From positions 1-64,000 of the forward strand of contig CADEDN010000016.1 in NCBI GenBank assembly GCA_902826095.1: a stretch of DNA of 64,000 nucleotides, in the 5' to 3' direction. The notes beneath the pieces are model-generated. The model worked only from the letters and a program-made list of their open reading frames with translations. It was not told where the DNA came from and did not search any database. Origin of the DNA: an uncultured Alphaproteobacteria bacterium. GTDB lineage: Bacteria; Pseudomonadota; Alphaproteobacteria; Caulobacterales; Parvularculaceae. The position numbers and the translations under genes are program-made. Shown in pieces: positions 51,284-60,720 of the stretch. The number at the start of each line of letters is the position of its first letter. The first letter of the stretch is position 1.

Positions 51284-51754
51284 TCAGTTTGCTGCATCCG
51301 CGAGAAGGCGGGCGCCCGTGCTTTGTGCGATCCAGGCGGCCGTCGGCGCCGAGACGCGAATGGTGACTTCTGGCGCGCGCGCCGCGCGAAGATCGGCCGC
51401 CGGCATGACGAACATGATCTTGCTCTTCTCAGCCCTCAGGTCAGCGAGCGGAATGACCAGCGGCTTCATGGTCAGGTTGAAGGGAAAAAACAAAGCAAAC
51501 TCAATCGCGAAAGGCGTCGCGGTGAGATTAATGACGCCGCTGAAATTCGTCATCGCCCCGCCGGCCCGTCCCATCTGGATCGACTGAAATCGCCTTCGTG
51601 CGCCTTCGGGCCGCGTCTGGTCGCCATAGGGTTCGGCGAGCGCCGACCAGCCGCTGATGCGGGCGAGGATCGCGAGCGCGCCCCACCAGAGCGCGGCGAA
51701 AAACACGAAGAATAGCCACAGCGGCGGATTGTCGAGGAACTGATCAAAGGTCAT
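51284..51754 (-). CDS. Single-helix membrane protein of unknown function
   Basis: 156 aa. Residues 12-34 (LWLFFVFFAALWWGALAIL) form one membrane helix; the C-terminal part is a soluble domain with strands (GVINLTATPFAIEFALFFPF, PEVTIRVSAPTAAWIA) and no motif I recognise. Likely anchored with the domain in the cytoplasm, which would make it PH-like in appearance, but this is a guess. Runs with the small lipoprotein gene 122 bp downstream. Confidence 0.65.
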   Translation of the reverse strand: MTFDQFLDNPPLWLFFVFFAALWWGALAILARISGWSALAEPYGDQTRPEGARRRFQSIQMGRAGGAMTNFSGVINLTATPFAIEFALFFPFNLTMKPLVIPLADLRAEKSKIMFVMPAADLRAARAPEVTIRVSAPTAAWIAQSTGARLLADAAN

Positions 51755-51918
51755 CGGCGTCTCCCGTTTCGTCGATGCCGCGGCCGCAATTGCGATCGAA
51801 GATCCGTCCTCCCAAAATTCCGCATCGGTTTGCGTACGAACAATAAAAGCGCCGGCTCGCAGTCATTTGCGGCACCCGCCAAGACCGGCGCAGGAATACG
51901 GCTCGGCAGGAATGGGGA

Positions 51919-52932
51919 TCAGGCGCCCGCCTTCTTCGTCCAGACATAACCCTTGCGCAGCGCCCCGGCGACATTGCCCGTGCGCTTTCCTTTGGTCGCA
52001 TGATGCGCCCAAAACGCCTTGTCGAATGACGGGCTGCCGCTCTCGCGATAGATGACGCCCATCGCCATCGGGAAGGCCGGATGCTTCATCTCGACGAGAA
52101 GATGCGCGAGCGTCCTGTTCGTCTCGTCATGGACGAGCACGGTCGACATATCGACGCCGCCGTCGCCGACAGCGACGATTTCGAGCCCGAAAGTCTCAAG
52201 GTTGAAGCGGATGCCCTTCCTGTCGCCGGCGAAGAGCAGCGGCTTGCCGTGTTCGACGTGAATCTGATTGTCGTCGGCGACCTTCTTTTCGGTGAATCCG
52301 GAGAACACATCGGCGTTATAGACGATGCAGTTCTGGAAAATTTCAACGAACGAGGCGCCTTCGAATCCATGCGCGGCTTTCAAGGTTTCGATCAGCGGCT
52401 TGATCGCGGTGTCGACGCCGCGCGCGATGAATTTGGCGCCCGCCCCAAGCGCGAAGGCGCAAGGGTTCAGCGGCTGATCGACGGAACCCTTGGGCGAGGA
52501 GGGCGAGCGGGTGCCGACGCGGCTCGTCGGCGAATATTGCCCTTTGGTGAGGCCGTAGATCTCGTTGTTGAACAGCATGATCTGCATGTTCACATTGCGG
52601 CGAAGCACATGGAGGAGATGATTGCCGCCGATCGAGAGGCCGTCGCCGTCGCCGGTGACGAGCCAGACATCGATCCCGGGGTTCGCGAGTTTCAGCCCCG
52701 TCGCGAAGGCCGGCGCGCGGCCGTGGATCGTGTGGAAGCCGTAAGTGTTCATGTAATAGGGAAAGCGCGAGGAGCAGCCGATGCCGGAAACGAACGCGGT
52801 CTTTTCCGGGTCGGCGCCGATATCGGCCATCGTCTTCTGAACGGCCTTCAATATCGCATAGTCCCCGCAGCCAGGGCACCAGCGCACTTCCTGGTCGGTT
52901 TCAAAGTCTTTGGCGGTGAGGGGAGCGTTCAC
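51919..52932 (-). CDS. korB: 2-oxoacid:ferredoxin oxidoreductase, beta subunit
   Basis: 337 aa thiamine-diphosphate-binding subunit. RWCPGCGDYAIL at the N-terminus, SGIGCSSRFPYYM, and TGDGDGLSIGGNHL with N in FNNEIYGLTKGQYSPTS are the TPP and iron-sulfur motifs of KorB. With KorA it oxidatively decarboxylates 2-oxoglutarate to succinyl-CoA and reduces ferredoxin. Normally follows korA directly; here a secreted cysteine-rich protein gene lies between them. Confidence 0.94.
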   Translation of the reverse strand: MNAPLTAKDFETDQEVRWCPGCGDYAILKAVQKTMADIGADPEKTAFVSGIGCSSRFPYYMNTYGFHTIHGRAPAFATGLKLANPGIDVWLVTGDGDGLSIGGNHLLHVLRRNVNMQIMLFNNEIYGLTKGQYSPTSRVGTRSPSSPKGSVDQPLNPCAFALGAGAKFIARGVDTAIKPLIETLKAAHGFEGASFVEIFQNCIVYNADVFSGFTEKKVADDNQIHVEHGKPLLFAGDRKGIRFNLETFGLEIVAVGDGGVDMSTVLVHDETNRTLAHLLVEMKHPAFPMAMGVIYRESGSPSFDKAFWAHHATKGKRTGNVAGALRKGYVWTKKAGA

Positions 52933-52949
52933 AATGCAGATCCTACCTT

Positions 52950-53318
52950 CTATTCATCTTGCGCTTCGCATTTCGGAATTGGTTCGCCGAGCACCTTTTT
53001 GTTATTGCAATACACGATGCCATCCGCGTCTACCCGATTGATCCCCTCGTTATGACTGCATCGACCCTGCAAGCTAATTCCCCACTTAGATTCGCACGTG
53101 TCGCTTTTGGTCCCATTAACGCATTCGCCATTACGATAGTCGGACAATCCACCATTCCAGCTGCAGCAACCACGAAAGTCTGCCCTGCGACAATATACAG
53201 GCTCTTTTTCTGTTACCTTTCCTTCTTGATTAGCCGTCGCACCTCCGTCTGAAAAACTCAGTGCTGTCAAACTTGCCCCAATTCCGAGGGCGGCAAAAAT
53301 AAGAGATATCTTGCGCAT
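52950..53318 (-). CDS. Small secreted cysteine-rich protein inserted between korA and korB
   Basis: 122 aa. A signal peptide (about 1-29, ending SDGGATANQ) is followed by a mature domain with eight cysteines (YCRRADFRGCCSW, NGECVNG, DTCESKW, GRCSHNE, VYCNNKK, PKCEA), enough for four disulfides, and repeated N-G turns. I know no family for it. Base composition is clearly AT-richer than korA/korB on both sides and codon use differs, pointing to recent acquisition. It keeps the operon direction, with gaps of 8 and 17 bp, so it is probably co-transcribed with kor. Confidence 0.75.
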   Translation of the reverse strand: MRKISLIFAALGIGASLTALSFSDGGATANQEGKVTEKEPVYCRRADFRGCCSWNGGLSDYRNGECVNGTKSDTCESKWGISLQGRCSHNEGINRVDADGIVYCNNKKVLGEPIPKCEAQDE

Positions 53319-53326
53319 CTGTTGAT

Positions 53327-55204
53327 CTACTCCGCCGCCTTCGCCACCCGCGCGTGGGCGCGGATCGCTTCCAGAATTTCGACAATCTTGAACGGCTGTC
53401 CCGAGACCTTGGTCAGCGATTCAACCGGGATTTCGATTCGGTCCCGCAACAGCGTCGCGAGTTGGCCCATATTCATCTCGGGGACGAGCACGCGCCCATA
53501 ACCACGCAAGAGATCACCGAGATTTGACGGGAATGGATTAAGCCAGCGGATGTGGATTTGCGCGACGTCGACGCCGTCCCTGCGCGCCGCTTCGACTGCG
53601 CGCCAGATCGGGCCATATGTCGAGCCCCAGCCGACCACGGCGAGCGGCCCTGAGGTCGGCCCTTGTTCGACTCTTTGCGGCGGAATGAACTTTGCGACCA
53701 ACGCGACCTTGGCGAAGCGAAGATCGGTCATCTTCTGATGGTTCGCGGCCTCATAGGAAATGTCGCCGGTCTCCATGTCCTTTTCGATGCCGCCGACGCG
53801 GTAGGCGAGCCCTTCCATGCCGGGATAGATCCAGGGTCTCCCAAGCGTTTCGGGATTGCGGCTCCAGATCGCGCGCTTCGTCGCTTTGGGATCATCGCCG
53901 CCCGGAGCCGCTGGCGGCGGGTTCGAGGCGATTTTCTCGTATTTCGACATGTCCGGGATGAGCCAGGGGCCGGCGGCGTTCTGGATATAGCCGTCGGTCA
54001 GCAGGAACACCGGGGTCATGTGGCGAAGGGCGACGCGCGTCGCCTCGATCGCGACATCAAAACAATCGTCGGGTCCCGACGCCGCGATGACCGGTACTGG
54101 CGTGTCGGCGTTTCGTCCGTAGACTGCCTGATAAAGGTCGGACTGTTCGGTTTTTGTGGGTAGTCCCGTCGATGGGCCGCCGCGCTGCGAATTGATGATG
54201 AGGAGCGGCAATTCCGTCGCGACCGCAAGCCCGATCGCTTCCGTCTTCAGGGCGATGCCGGGCCCTGACGATGAGGTGACGCCGATCTGCCCGCCGAAGG
54301 ACGCGCCGATCGCCGCGCAGCAGGCGGCGATTTCGTCCTCGGCCTGGAACGTCGAGACGCCAAGCTCGCCGAGCCGGGAAAGGTAGTGGAGGAGGGCCGA
54401 TGCTGGCGTGATCGGATAGCCGGCGAACAGGATCGGCCGATCGGCGAGTTCGCCCGCCGCGGCGATGCCAAGCGCCAGGGCCTCAGCGCCGGTGATCGAA
54501 CGATAGTCGCCTTCCTTCATGATCGCGGCGCCGACGCGGTATTGCGGAATTTCCGCCGACAGTTCCGCCGTTTCGGCGAAGGCGTGACCGGCGTTGAACG
54601 CCATCAGGTTGCCGGCGAGGACGTCCGGCTTGCCGGCGAACTTTCGCTTGATCCACGATTCAATCGGCGTCCGGTCGCGGCCGAACATCCAAAGGACCGC
54701 GCCCAAAGCCCAGATATTCTTGCACTGTTCGCCGTCGCGCTTGTTAAGACCGGATTCCTTCACCGACTCGAGCGTTTGCGTCTTGATCGGTATCTCGATG
54801 ACGCGGTAATCGGCGAGCTCGCCCGACAGGCGCTGATCCTGCTTGATGTCGGCCTTGGTGAAATTGCGCTCGTTGAATTCATCCGTATTGAGAATGATGA
54901 CCGCGCCCTTCGGCATTAGCGGCAAATTGACCTTGAGAGCGGCCGGGTTAAACGCGACCAGAACGTCCGGCGCGTCGCCGGCGGTCGCGATCCGCCGGGC
55001 GCCAAGATTGATCTGGAAGGCGGAGACGCCGAAGGTCGTGCCGACCGGCGCCCTGATCTCGGCCGGGAAGTCCGGGAATGTCGAAAAGTCCGATCCGGCG
55101 ATGGCCGTTGAATCGGCGAACTGGCTGCCGAGGAGCTGGATGCCGTCGCCTGAATCCCCCGCGAACCGGACCACTATCGAAGTTTCCTCAATCGGATTGG
55201 TCAT
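53327..55204 (-). CDS. korA: 2-oxoacid:ferredoxin oxidoreductase, fused gamma-alpha subunit
   Basis: 625 aa. Residues about 1-190 are the gamma domain (VRFAGDSGDGIQLLG), the rest the alpha domain with GYPITPASALLHYLS, FQAEDEIAACCAAIGASF and SSGPGIALKTEAIGLA. This gamma-alpha fusion is the usual alphaproteobacterial and actinobacterial KorA. Cytoplasmic; partner of KorB. First gene of the minus-strand unit, divergent from the aldolase gene across 314 bp that contain a striking palindrome. Confidence 0.94.
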   Translation of the reverse strand: MTNPIEETSIVVRFAGDSGDGIQLLGSQFADSTAIAGSDFSTFPDFPAEIRAPVGTTFGVSAFQINLGARRIATAGDAPDVLVAFNPAALKVNLPLMPKGAVIILNTDEFNERNFTKADIKQDQRLSGELADYRVIEIPIKTQTLESVKESGLNKRDGEQCKNIWALGAVLWMFGRDRTPIESWIKRKFAGKPDVLAGNLMAFNAGHAFAETAELSAEIPQYRVGAAIMKEGDYRSITGAEALALGIAAAGELADRPILFAGYPITPASALLHYLSRLGELGVSTFQAEDEIAACCAAIGASFGGQIGVTSSSGPGIALKTEAIGLAVATELPLLIINSQRGGPSTGLPTKTEQSDLYQAVYGRNADTPVPVIAASGPDDCFDVAIEATRVALRHMTPVFLLTDGYIQNAAGPWLIPDMSKYEKIASNPPPAAPGGDDPKATKRAIWSRNPETLGRPWIYPGMEGLAYRVGGIEKDMETGDISYEAANHQKMTDLRFAKVALVAKFIPPQRVEQGPTSGPLAVVGWGSTYGPIWRAVEAARRDGVDVAQIHIRWLNPFPSNLGDLLRGYGRVLVPEMNMGQLATLLRDRIEIPVESLTKVSGQPFKIVEILEAIRAHARVAKAAE

Positions 55205-55518
55205 TCATAAGCCTGCAATTGCCGCCTTGCGGGCGCATCATTACGCCGGTCCGGGCGGATTGGAAAAGGCGACGCCGGGCCGGATCGGGCTGTCGTCGCG
55301 CCTTCCTGCATATTTCAGCCAATTCGGGGCGGTACAAGGGCTTGCATTCTCACTAAAAGGCGAAATCGAGGGGCATTTTGCACTGCAAAATGGGCGGCGG
55401 CAGGATAGGCCCGTGCGCCGGTGCGCGCCCGGTTCGATTGCCAACAGCCCGCTCCCCTGACCGGTGGATTTTTCCTGCGGCGCGGCGCAAGAGGGTCGCC
55501 GCTTTTGCAGGAGGGCCC
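55205..55518. promoter_or_regulatory. Divergent promoter region of kor and the aldolase gene
   Basis: 314 bp with no gene. It contains the palindrome at 55374-55392 and an AT-richer stretch around 55346-55360 (TTCTCACTAAAAGG). AGGAGGG just before 55519 is the aldolase ribosome site. Confidence 0.45.
55374..55392. promoter_or_regulatory. Palindromic operator candidate between korA and the aldolase gene
   Basis: CATTTTGC (55374-55381), ACT, GCAAAATG (55385-55392): perfect 8+8 palindrome. TTTTGC-N3-GCAAAA resembles operators of PhaR- and ScfR-like carbon-metabolism regulators, which fits central-carbon genes on both sides. The regulator is not encoded in the window. Confidence 0.6.
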
Positions 55519-56172
55519 ATGAAATTCTTTATCGACACCGCGGAAGTCGCCGAGATCAAGGCTTTGATCCCGACGGGTCTCGTAGACGGGGTCACGACCA
55601 ATCCCAGTCTCGTCGCCAAATCCGGACGCGACTTCCGCGAAATGATTGCTGAGGTTTGTGCGCTTGTCCCGGGCCCGGTCAGCGCCGAAGTGACGGCGAT
55701 TGAAACCGAGCACATGATCGCCGAGGGAAAATCGCTCGCCAGGATCGCCAAGAACGTCGTCATCAAGCTGCCGCTGACGCTGAAGGGCGTCGCCGCCTGC
55801 AAGGCGCTCACCGGAGAAGGGCTGAGGACGAACGTCACGCTCTGCTTTTCGGCGAACCAGGCCCTGATCGCGGCAAAGGCGGGCGCGACCTATATCTCGC
55901 CATTCATCGGCCGCCTCGACGATGTCGGCGAGGACGGCATGCAGCTCATCCGCGACATCCGCGCGATTTACGATAACTACGGATTTCGCACCGAGATCCT
56001 TGCAGCCTCCATTCGTTCGCCACAGCACATTCGCGAAGCAGCGCTATCGGGAGCCGACGTCGCGACCGCGCCGCCATCCGTCATCAAGGCGCTCGCCAAT
56101 CACCCGCTGACGGACAAAGGCCTTGAGGCGTTTCTCGCCGACTGGGCGAAAACGGGGCAGAAAATCCTTTGA
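55519..56172 (+). CDS. Transaldolase/fructose-6-phosphate aldolase-like protein
   Basis: 217 aa small transaldolase (TalC/Fsa type). [14 protein letters not shown] and [14 protein letters not shown] open the barrel; the Schiff-base lysine is K83 in [38 protein letters not shown] follows in two adjacent blocks. Whether it acts as transaldolase or fructose-6-phosphate aldolase cannot be settled here. ATG at 55519 with AGGAGGG. Its stop overlaps the zntB start (TTGA). Confidence 0.92.
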   Translation: MKFFIDTAEVAEIKALIPTGLVDGVTTNPSLVAKSGRDFREMIAEVCALVPGPVSAEVTAIETEHMIAEGKSLARIAKNVVIKLPLTLKGVAACKALTGEGLRTNVTLCFSANQALIAAKAGATYISPFIGRLDDVGEDGMQLIRDIRAIYDNYGFRTEILAASIRSPQHIREAALSGADVATAPPSVIKALANHPLTDKGLEAFLADWAKTGQKIL

Positions 56173-57206
56173 CGGATCCAGTCGACAAGATCGGGGAAAA
56201 TTCGCCGTGCGACGACGATGAAACGGGCGCTGACTGCCCCTGCCTGATCCATGCGTTCGGCGTGAGGGATTCGACCGGTTACGCCTTCTCGTGGGAAGAA
56301 GTGCGAACCGGCCGACGCTTTGCCGAGTTTGATTGGGTGTGGGTGCACCTCAACGCCAATTCCGCGGAAGCCGCAGGTTGGGCGCGATCGCAGGAGTTTC
56401 TTCCGCCAGCCGCCGCCGACGCGCTCTTCGCGGGAGAATCGCGGCCACACATGGCGAAGCTCGACGCCGGGATCTCCGTCAATTTGCGCGGCGTCAATCA
56501 CAATCCTGGCGCAGAGCCGGAAGATATGGTTTCGCTGCGGATCTGGGCCGATCCAAAGCATGTTGTTACAGCGCGCCGTCGCCGCATCAAGGCGATTGAG
56601 GATGTGCGTGAAATTGTTGCAAGGCCAAAAAGCGGGCCGGAAACGCCGGGAGAATTCGTCGCTCTTCTCGCGTCAAAAGTCACAAAGGCGATTGAGCCTT
56701 ATGTGGAGGAGATCGCGGACGCTGTCGACGAACTTGAGGACATTGTTCTTGACGAAAGCGAAAAGAATGTCCGCGCCCGGCTCGCCGAAACGCGGCGAAT
56801 CGCTGTGCAGCTTCGTCGCTATATTGCGCCGCAGCGCGATGCGATCAACGCGATGTCTCTGAGTGATGTTCATATCTTTGACCCGAGGACGCGGATTTTC
56901 CTGCGAGAAACGTCGGATGCGGTGACGCGAATGACGGAAGACATTGATGCGGCCCGCGAGCGCGCGATGATCTTGCATGAACAGATCATGGACCAGCGCT
57001 CGGAAGAGATGAACCGGAATATGTTGATCCTCGCGACGGCGACGGCGGTTTTTCTGCCTCTGCATTTCCTAGTCGGGTTGCTTGGGATAAATGTGGCCGG
57101 CATTCCAGGCGCTGACAACCCGCTCGCCTTCTGGGTGGTTCTGGGGATTGCTCTTTTGATCAGCGCGGCGCTGCTCGGCTTTTTCAAGGCGCGCGGTTGG
57201 CTGTAG
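56169..57206 (+). CDS. zntB: ZntB-like CorA-family zinc/metal transporter
   Basis: 345 aa. A large soluble N-terminal domain ends in a long helix, then two membrane helices near residues 285-305 and 320-340. The signature loop is [13 protein letters not shown] replacing the GMN of CorA, as in ZntB zinc transporters. Forms a pentamer in the inner membrane. TTG start at 56169, since no ATG or GTG in frame precedes the conserved domain closely; coupled to the aldolase gene by TTGA. Confidence 0.87.
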   Translation: MTDPVDKIGENSPCDDDETGADCPCLIHAFGVRDSTGYAFSWEEVRTGRRFAEFDWVWVHLNANSAEAAGWARSQEFLPPAAADALFAGESRPHMAKLDAGISVNLRGVNHNPGAEPEDMVSLRIWADPKHVVTARRRRIKAIEDVREIVARPKSGPETPGEFVALLASKVTKAIEPYVEEIADAVDELEDIVLDESEKNVRARLAETRRIAVQLRRYIAPQRDAINAMSLSDVHIFDPRTRIFLRETSDAVTRMTEDIDAARERAMILHEQIMDQRSEEMNRNMLILATATAVFLPLHFLVGLLGINVAGIPGADNPLAFWVVLGIALLISAALLGFFKARGWL

Positions 57207-57309
57207 CTTGCGCCCAAGGGCGGCAAACAGGCGAAAGCAACGGCCACCGCCGCCGACGTGCCGCGTGAACGCGAGGAAATCGACGCCGCGGACGAATGGG
57301 AGGATTGGC

Positions 57310-57549
57310 ATGCTTGAGCTTCGACCGAATTGCGAGCGTTGCGACAAGGACCTGCCGCCGGACGCGGACGCCCGCATTTGCACTTTCGAATGCACCTATT
57401 GCGCGGATTGCGGCGATGGCGCGTTGAAGGCCGTTTGCCCGAATTGCGGCGGCGATCTGCAGAAACGCCCCGTCCGGCCTGCGACGATGCTTGCGAAATT
57501 TCCGCCGTCGACGAAGCGGGTGATCAAGAACAAGGATCGTCCTGCATGA
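57310..57549 (+). CDS. DUF1272 small zinc-ribbon-like protein
   Basis: 79 aa. MLELRPNCERCDKDLPPDA and CTFECTYCADCGD then CPNCGG give three or four paired cysteines, the DUF1272 pattern, probably a zinc ribbon. GGGAGG lies about seven bases before the ATG. Function unknown. Its stop overlaps the next start by ATGA, first gene of a three-gene coupled unit. Confidence 0.88.
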   Translation: MLELRPNCERCDKDLPPDADARICTFECTYCADCGDGALKAVCPNCGGDLQKRPVRPATMLAKFPPSTKRVIKNKDRPA

Positions 57550-58244
57550 GCTATGTCTTCGAAGCCCCGCGGCGGCCCACCGCCGAAGTATTGGGCGGCG
57601 GCGAATTTCCCGTGCGGCGCATCTTTTGTATCGGGAAGAATTACGTCGATCATGTCAGAGAAATGGGCGGCGACCCGAAGTCGGACCCGCCTGTCTTTTT
57701 CACCAAGCCCGCCGACGCGATCGTTCCGACGGGGAGCGCCATACCCTACCCGCCATCAACGGCCAATTTTCACTATGAGGGCGAGCTTGTCATCGCGCTC
57801 AAGTCCGGCGGCCGCGATTTGAAGACGCGGGAGGAGGCCGGCGCGCTGATCTACGGACAGGCGGCGGGCTGCGATCTGACGCGCCGGGACCTGCAGGCCG
57901 CCGCGAAGAAGGCCGGCGCGCCTTGGGACACGGCTAAGGCGTTCGATTATTCGGCGCCGATCGGACCGATCGCGCGGATTGAAGATTTTCCGCCGGACCT
58001 TTTCGACGATGCGCGCTTGATCCTTGCGGTCAATGGCGTTGAAAAACAGAACGCGTCGCTTCGGTCGATGATCTGGAACGTGCCTGAAATCATCATCGCG
58101 CTGTCGCGGCTGTTCGAGCTGAAGGCGGGCGATCTGATTTTCACCGGCACGCCGGAAGGGGTGGGTCCTCTTGCGCGGGGCGACCGCGTCGAGGTCTCAA
58201 TCGGACCGTTGCCGTCGCTTGAATTCGCGATCGAGGAACAATGA
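57546..58244 (+). CDS. Fumarylacetoacetate hydrolase-family protein
   Basis: 232 aa. CIGKNYVDHVREMG, FTKPADAI, HYEGELVIALK, GCDLTRRDLQ and TGTPEGVGPL are the metal-binding and catalytic motifs of the FAH superfamily (fumarylpyruvate hydrolase or acylpyruvase branch). Cleaves a C-C bond in a beta-diketo acid using Mg2+. Overlaps both neighbours by four bases, so it belongs to an operon with DUF1272 and the methionine sulfoxide reductase. Confidence 0.92.
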   Translation: MSYVFEAPRRPTAEVLGGGEFPVRRIFCIGKNYVDHVREMGGDPKSDPPVFFTKPADAIVPTGSAIPYPPSTANFHYEGELVIALKSGGRDLKTREEAGALIYGQAAGCDLTRRDLQAAAKKAGAPWDTAKAFDYSAPIGPIARIEDFPPDLFDDARLILAVNGVEKQNASLRSMIWNVPEIIIALSRLFELKAGDLIFTGTPEGVGPLARGDRVEVSIGPLPSLEFAIEEQ

Positions 58245-58708
58245 GCGAAAAAGCTGCGCGATATCGTGAGGTCGCAATGGAGATCGCCGCTGTCCTTGAC
58301 GGCGAGACCAATCTCATTGCGCGCATGGCGACCCTGTCCAACATCCTGCATCACGCTTTTGATCATTATTTCTGGACCGGATTTTATCTTGTCGATCCGG
58401 AAAAGCCGACCGAACTTGTCATCGGTCCCTATCAGGGAACACTGGGGTGTCTGCGCATTCCCTTCGGCAAAGGCGTCTGCGGCGCGTGCGCGTCGCGACG
58501 TGAGACAATCATTGTCGACGACGTGCACGAATTTCCAGGCCACATCGCCTGTGACAGCCGATCAGAATCGGAAATTGTCGTACCGGTCTTTGACCGCGCA
58601 AGCAGACTCATCGCGGTCTTTGATGTCGACAGCGACCGCAAGGCGTTGTTCGACGCTGACGACAAGGCGGGGCTTGAGGCGATTATGACAAGCGTTTTTT
58701 CGGTCTGA
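58241..58708 (+). CDS. msrC: Free methionine-(R)-sulfoxide reductase (GAF type)
   Basis: 155 aa GAF-domain enzyme. YFWTGFYLVD, QGTLGCLRIPFGKGVCG and FPGHIACDSRSESEIVVP carry the catalytic and resolving cysteines of fRMsr and its substrate pocket. Reduces free Met-R-sulfoxide in the cytoplasm with thioredoxin. ATGA overlap with the FAH gene. Convergent with the phosphoesterase gene 30 bp away. Confidence 0.9.
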   Translation: MSEKAARYREVAMEIAAVLDGETNLIARMATLSNILHHAFDHYFWTGFYLVDPEKPTELVIGPYQGTLGCLRIPFGKGVCGACASRRETIIVDDVHEFPGHIACDSRSESEIVVPVFDRASRLIAVFDVDSDRKALFDADDKAGLEAIMTSVFSV

Positions 58709-58738
58709 AACAGCGTCAAGTTTCGCGTCGTTCGGCGA

Positions 58739-59794
58739 TCAATTTCGTGCGGGCTTCCCCGTAAGGAAGCCGCGCGCGGCAAACGGCGTCGGCGACGAGG
58801 CGTTTACATTCACCAATGTCACGTCGCGCGTTCCATAAAACTCGCCGGTGATTCCCGCGCCAGCATCACCGGCGGCGTTAAGGCGCCAGAGGCGGGGTGC
58901 GCCGTCGCCCGCGAAGTCCTGATTGAGCGTGAACGGGGCGGTGTCGCCGTGAATGACAAGAACCGGGGCGCCAAATTCCATCGCGGCGGCGCGTATAGCC
59001 GCCCGAAGCGCGACGAACGCATCACAGGGCTCATCATGTTCGCTGGCGCCTATGCACGGCATGCCGCGTGAGTTCGGTGAGATGTCCGTGAGGTCGCCCT
59101 GCATGGCGATGACGAGCGCGCGCGCTTTCTCGTTCATTGCTAGGTCAACACCGTGGCGGAGCCAGTCGAGATTGGCCGCGTCCTTTGCATCCGCCGCCGC
59201 GGCGGCGGCGTCGAGCGGGTCGCCCGTCACCCAGTTTCGTCCGTTTGCGGTGCCGACAACATGCAAGGTCAGCGCCCGGACGCCGTCATGTTTCCAAGTG
59301 GCGTTTTCAACTTGCGCCGATTGCCGCTCGAACTCGAATGCTTTTGGCGTCTTCGGTTCAGCGCTGAAAAACCGGTCCCTAATCACTTCCAGCCGCGAAA
59401 GATCGGAATAAGGCTTGCCGGTCGCCTCGTCCGTATTGCGGTCGCAGTCGGTCCAGTCATTGTCGCCCGGCGTATAGACGACGGGCGTCGGCGCTAGTTC
59501 CGAAATGAGCGTCGCGAAACGGTCGTCATGTTCCGTGGCGCAAGGCGCCTTGCCGCCCTTGAAGTCGCCGACATGGATGATGAAGGGATAGTCGCCCGCC
59601 TTGATCAGGGGAACGGCGCTAGCGAGCATCGTTTCGTCATCGGGTGAGTAGGGCGTATCGCCGATGACGACAAATGAAAACGCGCCGTCCGCCGGCGACG
59701 CGCTGTCCGTGGCGCTGTATACCTTTGGGGTGGTCGAGCAGGCGCAAAGAACCGAGCATGCGGCTGTAGCGGCCAGGAGGCGGCGAAGAATCAT
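58739..59794 (-). CDS. Lipoprotein metallophosphoesterase
   Basis: 351 aa. The signal ends in LCAC with lipidated Cys19. Metal-binding motifs of the calcineurin-like fold are visible: GDTPYSPDDE, HVGDFKGGKAPC, TPGDNDWTDC (GDN-D replacing GNH-D), and VIHGDTAPF. Family members are periplasmic phosphatases of unknown substrate. It is last in a minus-strand run after galU (38 bp gap) and may be co-transcribed. Confidence 0.8.
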   Translation of the reverse strand: MILRRLLAATAACSVLCACSTTPKVYSATDSASPADGAFSFVVIGDTPYSPDDETMLASAVPLIKAGDYPFIIHVGDFKGGKAPCATEHDDRFATLISELAPTPVVYTPGDNDWTDCDRNTDEATGKPYSDLSRLEVIRDRFFSAEPKTPKAFEFERQSAQVENATWKHDGVRALTLHVVGTANGRNWVTGDPLDAAAAAADAKDAANLDWLRHGVDLAMNEKARALVIAMQGDLTDISPNSRGMPCIGASEHDEPCDAFVALRAAIRAAAMEFGAPVLVIHGDTAPFTLNQDFAGDGAPRLWRLNAAGDAGAGITGEFYGTRDVTLVNVNASSPTPFAARGFLTGKPARN

Positions 59795-59832
59795 TTTTCC
59801 CTCTTGCGATCGCGAAGCTGACGGCGCCGCTC

Positions 59833-60705
59833 CTATTTGATCCGTTCACGTATGAAGTCGCCGAGGGCGTCGCGCAATTCGGCGTTTTTCAGGCCGAGAT
59901 CGACATTCGCCTGCAGCCAGCCGAGTTTCGAGCCGCAATCATGAATGACGCCCACGCAGACGCAAGCGTGAAAGGCTTGGCTCGAGTTCAGCTTGTTCAT
60001 GGAATCGGTCAGCTGTATCTCGCCGCCGGCGCCCTTTTCCTGCGTTTCCAGCAGACGGAAAATCTCCGGCTGCAGGATATAGCGGCCGATGATCCGGAAA
60101 TTCGACGGCGCGGCTTCGGGCTTGGGCTTCTCCACCATGCCGGTCATTTCGATGAGGGCGCCCTTGCGGACCTTCGGCGCGATTACGCCGTATTTGGAAG
60201 TATCCGACTTCGGCACTTCTTCGACCGCGACGAGATTGCCGCCGACTTCCTCGTAAGCGTCGACCATCTGGCGCAGGAAGCCAGGTCTGTGCGGAACGAT
60301 TTCGTCAGGAAGCGACACCGCGAAAGGCTCATCGCCGACCATCGCTCTTGCGCACCACACGGCATGGCCAAGGCCCAAGGGCGCCTGCTGGCGCGTATAG
60401 GAAAGGTCGCCGGCGCGCGGGATCGTTTTTTCCACCTCGGCAAGAATGTCGCCCTTCGCCTTCGCCTTTAGCGTCGCTTCCAGTTCAAATGCATGATCGA
60501 AATAATCCTCGATCGCCGATTTGCCGCGGCCGGTGACAAGAATGATTTGTTCGATGCCGGCGTCGCGCGCTTCGGCGACGACATAATCGATGAGCGGACG
60601 ATCGACGACCGGCAGGAGCTCCTTGGGTATCGATTTCGTCGCGGGAAGGACGCGCGTGCCGAGGCCCGCGACGGGAATAACGACCTTTTTGATGTGCTGG
60701 TTCAT
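59833..60705 (-). CDS. galU: UTP-glucose-1-phosphate uridylyltransferase
   Basis: 290 aa nucleotidyltransferase making UDP-glucose for polysaccharide and glycolipid synthesis. VIPVAGLGTRVLPATKSIPKE is the nucleotide-binding loop; VVDRPLIDYVV, QQAPLGLGHAVW, VSLPDEIV and GEIQLTDSM are conserved. ATG at 60705. Only 15 bp after the DUF3089 gene, so transcribed with it. Confidence 0.95.
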   Translation of the reverse strand: MNQHIKKVVIPVAGLGTRVLPATKSIPKELLPVVDRPLIDYVVAEARDAGIEQIILVTGRGKSAIEDYFDHAFELEATLKAKAKGDILAEVEKTIPRAGDLSYTRQQAPLGLGHAVWCARAMVGDEPFAVSLPDEIVPHRPGFLRQMVDAYEEVGGNLVAVEEVPKSDTSKYGVIAPKVRKGALIEMTGMVEKPKPEAAPSNFRIIGRYILQPEIFRLLETQEKGAGGEIQLTDSMNKLNSSQAFHACVCVGVIHDCGSKLGWLQANVDLGLKNAELRDALGDFIRERIK

Positions 60706-60720
60706 GGCTCGCCTTGCTGA

